NCBI GenBank assembly: GCA_020635275.1
Contig: JACKAA010000006.1
Coordinates: 124,001 to 188,000, forward strand
Direction of reading: 5' to 3'
Origin: Ignavibacteriales bacterium
Lineage (GTDB): Bacteria > Bacteroidota > Ignavibacteria > Ignavibacteriales > Melioribacteraceae
DNA length: 64,000 bases
The notes beneath the pieces were generated by a model. It saw only the letters and a list, made by a program, of their open reading frames with translations. It ran no database searches and had not been told where the DNA came from. How positions within the stretch are numbered: position 1 is the first letter of the stretch; the number at the start of each line of letters is the position of its first letter. The position numbers and the translations under genes are program-made. Shown here piece by piece: positions 18,028-26,840 of the stretch.

Positions 18028-19398
18028 TTGGATACAATAAACAGAAGAGACTTTATAAAAACTGTTACAATTGCTGGAGCTGGAATTGCTATGAATCCAA
18101 ATATTCTTTCTGCAAATCCCAAAGTTAAATTTCAGCGGTCTAAACCAAATGGCAAATTGAACATTGCATTCATCGGTGTTGGCGGCAGAGGAAGAAGCCA
18201 TCTTAACAATGTATGTTTTTACAAGGATGTAGAAATTACAGCAATTTGTGATACAGATCCTGAAGCAATTATTAAAGCTCAAAAAATTCTAACTGATCAA
18301 TCAAGAAATGAAGCAACAGTTTATACCGGTGATGATTATGCATTCATGGAAATGCTCAAAAGAGAAGATATTGATGGAGTTATAATTGCTACACCTTGGT
18401 TATGGCATACTCCAATGGCGGTTGCAGCAATGCGTGCTGGTAAATTTCCCGGAGTGGAAGTAAGTGCCGCAAATACAATAGAAGAATGTTGGGATTTAGT
18501 AAATACTTCCGAAGAAACTGGTGTGCCATGCATGATTTTAGAAAATGTTTGTTTTGCTCGAGAAGCTCTTTCAGTATTAAAAATGATTAGAGAAGGATTG
18601 TTTGGTGAAATTGTTCATGCAACTTGCGGGTATCAGCATGATTTAAGAGAAGTAAAATTTAATCCTGGAGTTGAATTTGGTAAAGGTGCTAATGGCGAGG
18701 CTCGATGGAGAACTGAACATTCACTTAAACGCAATGGAGATCTTTATCCAACTCATGGCGTTGGACCGGTAGCAACTTGGTTTGATATAAATAGAGGCAA
18801 TAAATTTGATTCAATTACTTCTGTGGCTACAAAATCAACTGGATTACACAGTTTTATTGTTAATCATCCTGAAGGAGGCGAAAATCATCCAAATGCAAAA
18901 TTAAATTGGAGACTTGGTGATATTGTGACATCTACTATAAAAACTGCAAACGGAGAGACAATTATAATTAAGCACGATACAAACTTGCCTCGACCTTATT
19001 CTTGGGGATTCACTCTTCACGGAAATAAAGGAATATGGGGTGGTCAATTTGAAGGCAAAAGAATATATATAGAAGGTAAATCACCTAAACATGAATGGGA
19101 AATGGATGAAGCTTATGACAATTATATGAAAAAGTATGATCATAAAATGTGGAAGGATGAAGAAAAAAATGCAGAAAATGCTGGTCACGGAGGAATAGAT
19201 TACTTTACAATTAAAACTTTTCTTGAAAGTGTAAGAGAAGAAAAACAACCGCCGCTAGATGTTTATGATGCAGCAGCTTGGAGTGCAATAACACCTTTAT
19301 CAGAAGCATCTGTTGCAAGTAATGGAGCTCCACAAATATTTCCGGATTTTACTAGAGGAAAATGGTTGACTAATAAACCAATTTTTGGTTTGGAATAA
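18028..19398 (+). CDS. GH109-like NAD-dependent glycosidase (alpha-N-acetylgalactosaminidase family), Tat-exported
   Basis: The start is a TTG at 18028 with GGAG at 18017-18020, which gives a Tat signal with Arg6-Arg7 in NRRDFIK. The product is 456 residues. The Rossmann motif GVGGRGRSH binds NAD. The usual Gfo/Idh/MocA EKP lysine is replaced by EVSAANTIEECWDLV, and GDLYPTHGVGP supplies Tyr240 and His243. These features, with DINRG and the ending YDAAAWSAITPLSE then DFTRG, are those of GH109, which cleaves GalNAc or GlcNAc glycosides by a transient C3-oxidation mechanism. Function is inferred from these signatures; beta-hexosaminidase activity is also known in the family. It lies between the sialidase-fold fusion and GH16. 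Confidence 0.85.
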   Translation: MDTINRRDFIKTVTIAGAGIAMNPNILSANPKVKFQRSKPNGKLNIAFIGVGGRGRSHLNNVCFYKDVEITAICDTDPEAIIKAQKILTDQSRNEATVYTGDDYAFMEMLKREDIDGVIIATPWLWHTPMAVAAMRAGKFPGVEVSAANTIEECWDLVNTSEETGVPCMILENVCFAREALSVLKMIREGLFGEIVHATCGYQHDLREVKFNPGVEFGKGANGEARWRTEHSLKRNGDLYPTHGVGPVATWFDINRGNKFDSITSVATKSTGLHSFIVNHPEGGENHPNAKLNWRLGDIVTSTIKTANGETIIIKHDTNLPRPYSWGFTLHGNKGIWGGQFEGKRIYIEGKSPKHEWEMDEAYDNYMKKYDHKMWKDEEKNAENAGHGGIDYFTIKTFLESVREEKQPPLDVYDAAAWSAITPLSEASVASNGAPQIFPDFTRGKWLTNKPIFGLE

Positions 19399-19417
19399 AT
19401 TTGGCAGAACCTAATAA

Positions 19418-20668
19418 ATGATAGAATCTCAAAAAGCTGTCTTGATTCTTTTTTGTATACTTTTATTCTCATCATGTGTTGAGAATGAAACGTTAAATAC
19501 AATTAACTTGGATAGGGATTGGTTATTTCATCCTGATGAAAAAAATATTGGGATTACAGAAAAATGGTTTGCCAGCGATTTTGATGATTCAAATTGGGAT
19601 ACACTTAAAGCTGGCAATAGATGGGAAAATCAAGGCTATCCGAATTTAGACGGATTTGCATGGTATAGAAAAAAAGTTAAAATTCCTATTGAGTGGAATG
19701 GAAAAAAAGTTTGGATAAAGTTCAGTGGTGTAAATGATTCTTATAATTTATTTGTAAATGGGAAAAAAGTTGCTTCAGTTGGAGAAGCAAATATTAGTTA
19801 TGCAAGTAAGTCTTCATTCTCTGAAATATCTAAATTTCTAAATGCTGATGAATTTAATCTAATTGTCGTTCAAGTTAATGATTGGGGCAACAGCGGCGGT
19901 TTATGGCAAGAACCAAATATTCTTACAATTGATGAAAATCAAACAAAAAATTTATTCAGACCAATTTCTAAAGTCCTTTTTAATCCAATCAATGAAGGGT
20001 ACAAGTTATATTGGGAAGATGATTTCAATGGAACTACTTTAGATTCAACAAAATGGGAAGTTAGAGGTGTTGGTCCAAGAGCAACTGGATTTGTTTCTGC
20101 TAAAGCTGTAAAAGTTAAAGAAGGTAATTTGGAATTATATGCAATTGAAAAAGATGATTCTATTTTAGTTGGAGCAGTTGGTACTCAAAAACATTTCATG
20201 ACAACTTACGGATATTTTGAATGTCGTGCACAACTTCAAAAATCAAAAGGTAATTGGGCTGCGTTTTGGATTCAATCACCTGGAATTGCAAAAGGAGAAG
20301 ATCCGGGAAAATTTGGGACAGAAATTGACATATTCGAATATTTTAAGAAAAATGGTGATAACGTAATTTCACATAATCTTCATTGGGCATATGGTCCTAA
20401 TCAACAAACTATTGGCGGATTACAAAGTATGGTTGATGGAGTTAATGAAGGATTTCATACTTTTGCATTGGAATGGACGCCGGAAAAATATGCTTTTTTT
20501 ATTGACGGATTGAAATATTATGAAGTGACTAAAGCGATTTCCCATACCGATGAATATATAATTTTCAGCATGGAACTTCCTCATAAAATTGAAGATTTAG
20601 CTGAATCAGTTTTCCCGGATGTTTTTAAAATTGATTATGTGAGAGTATATAAAAAAGAAAATTATTAG
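19418..20668 (+). CDS. GH16 endo-beta-glucanase/galactanase-type lipoprotein with GH2-like N-terminal binding domain
   Basis: A 416-residue lipoprotein (LFSSC, Cys20). Residues about 28-160 form a galactose-binding-like jelly roll (DRDWLFHPDE, FDDSNWDTL, WYRKKVKIP) as in GH2 N-terminal domains. Residues about 190-415 are the GH16 catalytic domain, with the ExDxxE motif at Glu302, Asp304 and Glu307 (nucleophile Glu302, acid/base Glu307). GH16 enzymes cut internal beta-1,3/1,4-glucan or beta-galactan bonds; the subfamily and hence substrate cannot be fixed by eye. It starts 19 bases after GH109. Confidence 0.9.
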   Translation: MIESQKAVLILFCILLFSSCVENETLNTINLDRDWLFHPDEKNIGITEKWFASDFDDSNWDTLKAGNRWENQGYPNLDGFAWYRKKVKIPIEWNGKKVWIKFSGVNDSYNLFVNGKKVASVGEANISYASKSSFSEISKFLNADEFNLIVVQVNDWGNSGGLWQEPNILTIDENQTKNLFRPISKVLFNPINEGYKLYWEDDFNGTTLDSTKWEVRGVGPRATGFVSAKAVKVKEGNLELYAIEKDDSILVGAVGTQKHFMTTYGYFECRAQLQKSKGNWAAFWIQSPGIAKGEDPGKFGTEIDIFEYFKKNGDNVISHNLHWAYGPNQQTIGGLQSMVDGVNEGFHTFALEWTPEKYAFFIDGLKYYEVTKAISHTDEYIIFSMELPHKIEDLAESVFPDVFKIDYVRVYKKENY

Positions 20669-20690
20669 TAGAATTAAATTGGGTAATAAA

Positions 20691-23057
20691 ATGAAATCAA
20701 ATTATTTAAAGATTTTTAAGAATATAATCTTTTTATACTTAGTTATATTCCTATTAAATTCGGTTACCATTGCTCAAGATATTGAGCAGAAAGCTAAAGA
20801 TTTAATTTCGAAATTAACATTAGAGGAAAAAATAGGATTAACTGTTGGAGATGGTAAATTCTTAGAATCAAAAATCAGCCAAGATGAAAATAGCGAAGTT
20901 CCTATAGCTAATCGAAATTCTAGAATTTTGATTCCTCGTCTGAACATACGAAATACTTCTCTTACAGATGGACCAGCCGGGATTAATAAATCTGAAGCCC
21001 CGGAAGGAGTTAAAGATTACACTTATACAACCGCGTTTCCCACCTCAACTTGTTTAGCCGCTTCATGGAATACTGAACTTATACAAAAAGTTGGAGAAGC
21101 ATTAGGGAATGAATTATTGGAGTACGATTACGATTTAATTTTAATGCCGGCACTTAATTTACACCGCGATCCAAATTGCGGTCGTAATTTTGAATATTAT
21201 TCAGAAGATCCATTACTCTCCGGAAAAATATCTGCAGCCATGGTAAATGGCATTCAATCAAAAGGAGTTGGAGCAACTTTAAAACATTTTCTTGCTAACA
21301 ACCAAGAATCAAATAGAAGAAAATATAATGCAGTTGTTAGTCAAAGAGCACTTAGAGAAATTTATTTAAAGGGTTTTGAAATTGCTGTTAAAGAAAGCCA
21401 ACCAAAAGCAATTATGACTTCCTATAATAAGTTAAACGGTTATTATACTGCTGAAAGACCTGAACTTTTAAATGATGTTGTAAGAAAAGAGTGGGGATTT
21501 GATGGACTCTACATGACAGATTTTGATATGCATTATGGAGATGCAGTTGCTCAAGTTAGAGCTGGTCTAAATATGATAATGGGAGGGAGTAAATACGAAT
21601 ATGATGAAATTACAGAAGCAATTAAGAAAAAAAATCTTGTTGAATCCGTACTCGATGAAAATTTAATATATAATATGAAATTAAAATTGACTTCACCAAG
21701 TATGAATGGACATACTCCAACTTTTAAGCCAGATTTAGAAGATCATGCAAAATTAGCGAGACAAGCAGCTTCTGAAGGTATTGTATTATTAAAAAATAAT
21801 GATGGCTTGCTGCCTTTAAAGAATAAAATGAAAATTGCACTGTTTGGAAAAATATCATATTATCCAATTGCATTTGGTACCGGCAGCGGTGGAGTAAGAA
21901 GTTTTAAATACAGAGTTTCTGTAAATGATGGATTAAAAAATGCTGGATTTGAAACTTTAGATAGTATGGAAAAAATATACAATGATTATATAGAAAAAAT
22001 AAAGCGAGAAAATCTTGTACCTCCATATTTTGATAATCCTAAAATGAGAAAAGACAATGGAATAGTTGGAAACCAAGCTCCTGCACATTTTAAAAATCGA
22101 CTGGTTGCATTTAGCAAAGAAATGGATGTATCGAAATACAAAATAAAAGAATATGAGTCTAAATCAGACATAGCTATAATTACTTTAGGAAGAAGTGCCG
22201 GTGAAAATTATGAAAATGGTTATATCCCAATTACCGAGATTGAATTAAATTTAGTAAAAAATATTTCAGAAATATTTCATTCAGCCGGTAAAAAAGTTAT
22301 TGTAGTTTTAAATATTGGAGGTGTTTGGGAAACCGCCAGCTGGCGTGATTATGCAGATGCAATATTATTATTATGGCAGCCGGGTCAAGAGGGTGGAAAT
22401 GCTGTTGCAGATATAATTTCTGGAAATGTAAATCCTTCTGGTAAACTTCCTGATTCCTTTCCATTAAAATATGAAGATGTTCCTTCATCAAAAAGTTTTC
22501 CTGGTCAGCCTATTGAGGAACCAATAAATTCATTTTATGAAGAAGGAATTTATGTTGGGTACAGATACTACAATACGTTTAATGTACCTTCAGCTTATGA
22601 ATTTGGATACGGTTTATCTTACACTACTTTTAAATATTCTGATTTAAAATTAAGCAGTTCAACTTTTTCTTCCGAAATGGAAATAAATGTAAAAATTACA
22701 AATACTGGTAAAGTTCCGGGAAAAGAAGTTGTTCAATTATATGTTGCTGCTCCTCAAACAGAAATTGAAAAACCGGTTAGAGAATTAAAAGGATTTGCAA
22801 AAACAAATTTACTTCAACCCGGAGAAAGCCAAATTGTAACCTTTAATATTGATGCATATTCTTTAGCTTCTTTTTGGAGTGGATTAAGTTCTTGGATTAC
22901 AGAAAAAGGTGAATACGAAGTTCAAATTGGAGCATCATCAACTGATATAAAGCTGAAAGATAAATTTAATGTCCCAGAAAAAATTGTTGTTAAAAAAGTT
23001 CATGATGTGCTTTATCCAAATTTTATGATGAAAGAATTAAGTCAAAAAGATAAATAG
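20691..23057 (+). CDS. Secreted GH3 beta-glycosidase
   Basis: The start is set at ATG 20691 because the upstream TTG at 20679 adds only four residues and lacks a ribosome site. The product is 788 residues with a signal peptide ending near VTIAQ. It has the GH3 N-terminal barrel (TDGPAGINK, LMPALNLHRDPNCGRNFEYYSED, KHFLANNQE). The nucleophile is Asp277 in YMTDFDMH, where most members read SDW. The second alpha/beta domain (EGIVLLKNNDGLLPL) and a C-terminal FnIII-like domain (GKEVVQLYV, ELKGF) follow. It likely trims beta-linked glucose or xylose from oligosaccharides made by the GH16 enzyme. Confidence 0.92.
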   Translation: MKSNYLKIFKNIIFLYLVIFLLNSVTIAQDIEQKAKDLISKLTLEEKIGLTVGDGKFLESKISQDENSEVPIANRNSRILIPRLNIRNTSLTDGPAGINKSEAPEGVKDYTYTTAFPTSTCLAASWNTELIQKVGEALGNELLEYDYDLILMPALNLHRDPNCGRNFEYYSEDPLLSGKISAAMVNGIQSKGVGATLKHFLANNQESNRRKYNAVVSQRALREIYLKGFEIAVKESQPKAIMTSYNKLNGYYTAERPELLNDVVRKEWGFDGLYMTDFDMHYGDAVAQVRAGLNMIMGGSKYEYDEITEAIKKKNLVESVLDENLIYNMKLKLTSPSMNGHTPTFKPDLEDHAKLARQAASEGIVLLKNNDGLLPLKNKMKIALFGKISYYPIAFGTGSGGVRSFKYRVSVNDGLKNAGFETLDSMEKIYNDYIEKIKRENLVPPYFDNPKMRKDNGIVGNQAPAHFKNRLVAFSKEMDVSKYKIKEYESKSDIAIITLGRSAGENYENGYIPITEIELNLVKNISEIFHSAGKKVIVVLNIGGVWETASWRDYADAILLLWQPGQEGGNAVADIISGNVNPSGKLPDSFPLKYEDVPSSKSFPGQPIEEPINSFYEEGIYVGYRYYNTFNVPSAYEFGYGLSYTTFKYSDLKLSSSTFSSEMEINVKITNTGKVPGKEVVQLYVAAPQTEIEKPVRELKGFAKTNLLQPGESQIVTFNIDAYSLASFWSGLSSWITEKGEYEVQIGASSTDIKLKDKFNVPEKIVVKKVHDVLYPNFMMKELSQKDK

Positions 23058-23091
23058 TGGTTGAAAAAAATAAAACAAAAATTCTTTTTGT

Positions 23092-24087
23092 ATGAAAAAT
23101 AAACTTATCAATATTTTTTTGTGTTTAACTTTTTTTTTAGGATTCTTAAATGGACCGACAAAAGTTGAGAAAAAGAAATCAGATTATTTTACAATTGAAT
23201 TAAAAGATTACCCAAAAGATTCAATAAAAATACTGCAAGTTACAGATCTCCATATTGGATCAGAAGGAAAGTGGAACGAGGATTTAAATACATTTAAAAG
23301 AATTAAAATACTTATTGAAATGTATGAGCCTAATATGCTTTTTGTTACAGGTGATCTTTTTACTGGAGCAAAACCTTATGGAAGTTTGCTAACCGCATTT
23401 GCAGTTCATTTCTTTGATAACTTAAAAATCCCTTGGCTTTATGTTTTTGGAAATCATGATCCTGAAGGTGGATTTGGTCATGATGATATTTATGAAATAT
23501 TTAACAAATCAGAATGGGGAATTTTAGGATTTCACAATTCAGAAAATTCTAAAAAATATGATTATTTAGTTGATATAAAGATTTCAGGAAAAGATAATCC
23601 AATCTGGCAAATCTATGCTTTTGATACCGGACCTCATAATGGAATAAAAGCAGTTCAACCAGATCAAATAGCATGGTATAAAAATACATCGCTTCAAAGT
23701 CAAACGAGTTATAAAGAAATTATTCCAGCAATTTCAATTTTTCATATTCCTTTAATTCAATACCAAGAATTATGGAATGATTCTAAAATAACTAAAAAAG
23801 GTGTTAGTTTAGAAAAAGTTTATTATGAAGAAGATGATGGAAGTTTATACAATGCATTTGTTGAAATGAAAAATGTAAAATACACTTTTTGCGGTCATGA
23901 TCATTATAATAATTATTGGGGTAAGACTAAAGATGGAATAACATTAGCTTATGGATACATAAGTGGAGAATCAACAAAAGAAGCTTGGCCAACGGGCGGA
24001 AAGTTAATCTCAATTCCTATAAATGGTGGAGATATATTTATCAAAAATATCACACCGAAATTTGATTCAAATGAACACAAGTATTAA
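23092..24087 (+). CDS. Secreted calcineurin-like metallophosphoesterase (purple-acid-phosphatase-like)
   Basis: A 331-residue protein with an N-terminal hydrophobic signal (residues about 5-20, ending in FLNG). Metal motifs occur in order: VTDLHIG, VTGDLF, GNHDPEGGFGHDD, IFHIPL and CGHDHYNNYWG. This is the small single-domain subclass often annotated as a phosphohydrolase. It lies between GH3 and DUF4838 in the main operon, with gaps of 34 and 29 bases, which implies a phosphorylated glycan or a periplasmic phosphate ester as substrate. The specific ester is unknown. Confidence 0.86.
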   Translation: MKNKLINIFLCLTFFLGFLNGPTKVEKKKSDYFTIELKDYPKDSIKILQVTDLHIGSEGKWNEDLNTFKRIKILIEMYEPNMLFVTGDLFTGAKPYGSLLTAFAVHFFDNLKIPWLYVFGNHDPEGGFGHDDIYEIFNKSEWGILGFHNSENSKKYDYLVDIKISGKDNPIWQIYAFDTGPHNGIKAVQPDQIAWYKNTSLQSQTSYKEIIPAISIFHIPLIQYQELWNDSKITKKGVSLEKVYYEEDDGSLYNAFVEMKNVKYTFCGHDHYNNYWGKTKDGITLAYGYISGESTKEAWPTGGKLISIPINGGDIFIKNITPKFDSNEHKY

Positions 24088-24116
24088 AATTTACCTTAAC
24101 TGAAAATGGTGAATTT

Positions 24117-26678
24117 ATGAAAACGATAAAAAAAATATTTCTCACCCTATTTTTCTTACTGAATAATTATCAGTTAAATTTATTTGCTCAACAAAATATT
24201 AGGATTGGAGAATGGATAAACGATTGGTTTTTAATTGGACCATTTACACTTGGTGAAAGTATTGATAACATAAATCATCTTCCAAATTTTAATAATGATT
24301 TTCTTAAAGAGTTTGGAGGAGAAACAAATTTCAATTTTGATGTAGATAAAAATATTTCTGTTGATGGAGAAAAATTAAAATGGCAGAAGTATTCTTCCAA
24401 CGATTCAATTGTAAATCTTGATGAAGCAATATCTAGAAAATCTTACATAACAGCTTATGCTTATAAAGAAATTGAAGTAGAAAAAAGTGATACTTACATT
24501 TTTGCTTTAGGTACAAATGATGGTGGAAAATTATGGATCAATGATAAAGAAATATGGGATCATCAAAGTGGACGCGGATTAAAACCGGATGAAGACTTAA
24601 TTCCGGTTCATTTGGAAAAAGGTAAAAATAAAATTCTTCTAAAAATTGAAGAACGAGGGAATTATTGGGGATTTTGTGCACGAATACTTCCATTTAATAT
24701 TGATTCTTTCTTAAGTAAAGATGGAGTTTTTGAAATTGTTTCTATGCCAAACGGAAATTCCGAATTAAGATTTTCACTTATTGAAAATGTAATTAATGAT
24801 TTATTTGAGTTTGTGAATCTTAAATTGTTTGATGATGATTTAAACATGATTTGGGAAGAAATTTGGAATAAAAAATCTAAAATGCAATTACCAATTTTGA
24901 AAAATGAATATAGACCTTATTGCTTAAAAATTACAGCAAACAGAAATGATAATAAATTATGGCAAAAAGAAATAAAGTTTTTCTCCGGAATAAAAAAGAA
25001 TTATACATTATTTGAAAATAGAAAAACCGATTACAGAATTGTTGTAAGTAATAGTGCTTCAGAATCAGAGAAATGGGCCGCAGAAGAACTCAGTAAAACT
25101 TTAAAAGAAATTAGTGATGCAGAATTTAGTATTGAAAATGATAATTCAAATATTTCAGAAAAAGAAATTATTATTGGCTTCAATAAACATTCTTCAGAAA
25201 TATTAGGAAATGATTTTAGTAAACCTTTTCCGACTGATGAATCTTTCATATATAAAAATATTGGATCAAATATTGTTTTAATTGGTGGCGAAGAAAGAGG
25301 AACAATGTATGCTGTTTTTTCATTTTTGGAAAATGAATTAGGAGTTAGATGGTATACACCTCAAGTTACATCAATACCGAAAAGAGAAAGGTACAATTTC
25401 AGTTATCTAAACTTTTCAGAATTTCCATCCATAAGAGTTAGAAATGATTTTTACTATGAGGCTTTCGACCCAGTATGGGCGGTACATAACAAAATAAATG
25501 GGGCAATGGGAACTCGTGATCAAATTGGCGGAGTTGAAGGCTATTGGTCAGTTCACACATTTTACAGATTTATGCCGCCTTCCGAATATTTTGATGAACA
25601 TCCAGAATATTACAGTTTGATTGATGGAGAACGAATTCATGAAAATGCACAGCTATGTTTAACAAATCCAAATGTTTTGAAAATCATTACAGAAAAACTA
25701 AAAGAGGTAATGAGAAATGAGCCTGGAAATTTAATTTATTCAGTTTCTCAAAATGATTGGAGAAATCCATGTCAGTGTAATTCTTGTCAAGCAAAAGTTG
25801 AAAAGGAAGGGACAGAGTCTGGAATTATGGTTTGGTTTGTTAATCAAGTTGCTGATAATATTAAAGAAGAATTTCCAAATAAATTTGTTGGTACGCTAGC
25901 TTACCAATATACAAGGAAACCACCAAAAAATATTAAACCTCGTGAAAATGTGGTAATACGTTTATGTAGTATTGAATGCTGCTTTGCTCATGATTTTAAA
26001 AGTTGTCCGGAAAATCAAGAATTTCTTTCCGACCTAGAAGGATGGTCAGCAATTGCACCTCATTTATATATTTGGGATTATGTTGTAAATTTTAGTCACT
26101 ATATTTTACCGTATCCAAACTTTAATGTACTTCAGTCAAATATTAAAACATTTCAAGAAAATAATTCAATTGGAATAATGGAACAAGCTGCCTATCAAAG
26201 TAGAGGGGGAGAATTTGCTGAGTTACGTGCCTATCTAATCTCAAAACTTTTATGGAATTCTGAAGCAGATGTTGAGAAAGTTATTGATGATTTTGTGTTT
26301 GGATATTATGCTAGAAGTGGTCAATTCATTAAAGAATATTTTGATTTACTTCATTCTCAACTAAATGAAAATACTCATATACATTTAGGTTTAAGGACTG
26401 ATGATATATTATTCTCGGAAGATTTTATTCATAAGGCAGATTTGATTTTTGATAAAGCGGAAATTATTGCTGATAATGATGAAATTAAACAAAGAGTTGA
26501 AATGGCCCGTTTGCCTCTGTTGTATTTAAAGTGTTCAAGATTTCCAGTTAACTCCAAATATGATGGAACTTATGATAAATTTAATGAAATTGTAAAAAGA
26601 GAAGGAATAACACATTTTGCTGAAGCTGGTAAACCGCATATTGATGCTTTTCATAATTTTGTTAATAATTCAAAATAA
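24117..26678 (+). CDS. DUF4838 glycoside-hydrolase-like protein with N-terminal beta-sandwich
   Basis: An 853-residue protein with a signal peptide ending near LFAQQ. Residues about 30-200 resemble the beta-sandwich seen before many secreted hydrolases (WFLIGPF, GTNDGGKLWINDKEIWDH, KNKILLKIEERGN). Residues about 305-415 form the alpha/beta domain ending in GTMYAVFSFLENELGVRWYTP. The DUF4838 barrel then shows RVRNDFYYEAF, the cysteine cluster PCQCNSC, and a further group of cysteines (SIECCFAHDFKSCPE). DUF4838 proteins are thought to be glycosidases related to GH20/GH67 folds, but no activity is established to my knowledge. A repeat element follows in the 162-base gap downstream. Confidence 0.82.
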   Translation: MKTIKKIFLTLFFLLNNYQLNLFAQQNIRIGEWINDWFLIGPFTLGESIDNINHLPNFNNDFLKEFGGETNFNFDVDKNISVDGEKLKWQKYSSNDSIVNLDEAISRKSYITAYAYKEIEVEKSDTYIFALGTNDGGKLWINDKEIWDHQSGRGLKPDEDLIPVHLEKGKNKILLKIEERGNYWGFCARILPFNIDSFLSKDGVFEIVSMPNGNSELRFSLIENVINDLFEFVNLKLFDDDLNMIWEEIWNKKSKMQLPILKNEYRPYCLKITANRNDNKLWQKEIKFFSGIKKNYTLFENRKTDYRIVVSNSASESEKWAAEELSKTLKEISDAEFSIENDNSNISEKEIIIGFNKHSSEILGNDFSKPFPTDESFIYKNIGSNIVLIGGEERGTMYAVFSFLENELGVRWYTPQVTSIPKRERYNFSYLNFSEFPSIRVRNDFYYEAFDPVWAVHNKINGAMGTRDQIGGVEGYWSVHTFYRFMPPSEYFDEHPEYYSLIDGERIHENAQLCLTNPNVLKIITEKLKEVMRNEPGNLIYSVSQNDWRNPCQCNSCQAKVEKEGTESGIMVWFVNQVADNIKEEFPNKFVGTLAYQYTRKPPKNIKPRENVVIRLCSIECCFAHDFKSCPENQEFLSDLEGWSAIAPHLYIWDYVVNFSHYILPYPNFNVLQSNIKTFQENNSIGIMEQAAYQSRGGEFAELRAYLISKLLWNSEADVEKVIDDFVFGYYARSGQFIKEYFDLLHSQLNENTHIHLGLRTDDILFSEDFIHKADLIFDKAEIIADNDEIKQRVEMARLPLLYLKCSRFPVNSKYDGTYDKFNEIVKREGITHFAEAGKPHIDAFHNFVNNSK

Positions 26679-26700
26679 AAAAGGGTAAAATAATATTTAT

Positions 26701-26830
26701 AGAAACTTCTAAAAAATTAGTTTTCCGTCTGTCATTCCCACGAAAGTGGGAATCCAGAACAATTTAAATAGATTCCGGATAATTACTTCGTAATTTCCGG
26801 AATGACATTTTGAATATTTCAGAAGTCTCT
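26701..26830. repeat. MITE/REP-like palindromic element with imperfect terminal inverted repeats
   Basis: The ends AGAAACTTCT (26701-26710) and AGAAGTCTCT (26821-26830) are inverted copies with one mismatch. Inside them TGTCATTCC (26730-26738) and GGAATGACA (26799-26807) pair exactly. Two internal hairpins are perfect: ATTCCCAC/GTGGGAAT at 26734-26753, and ATTCCGGA/TCCGGAAT at 26772-26803 with an inner AATTAC/GTAATT. The element fills the gap between the DUF4838 gene and the next lipoprotein, and has no coding capacity. Confidence 0.75.
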
Positions 26831-26840
26831 TATAATTAAT

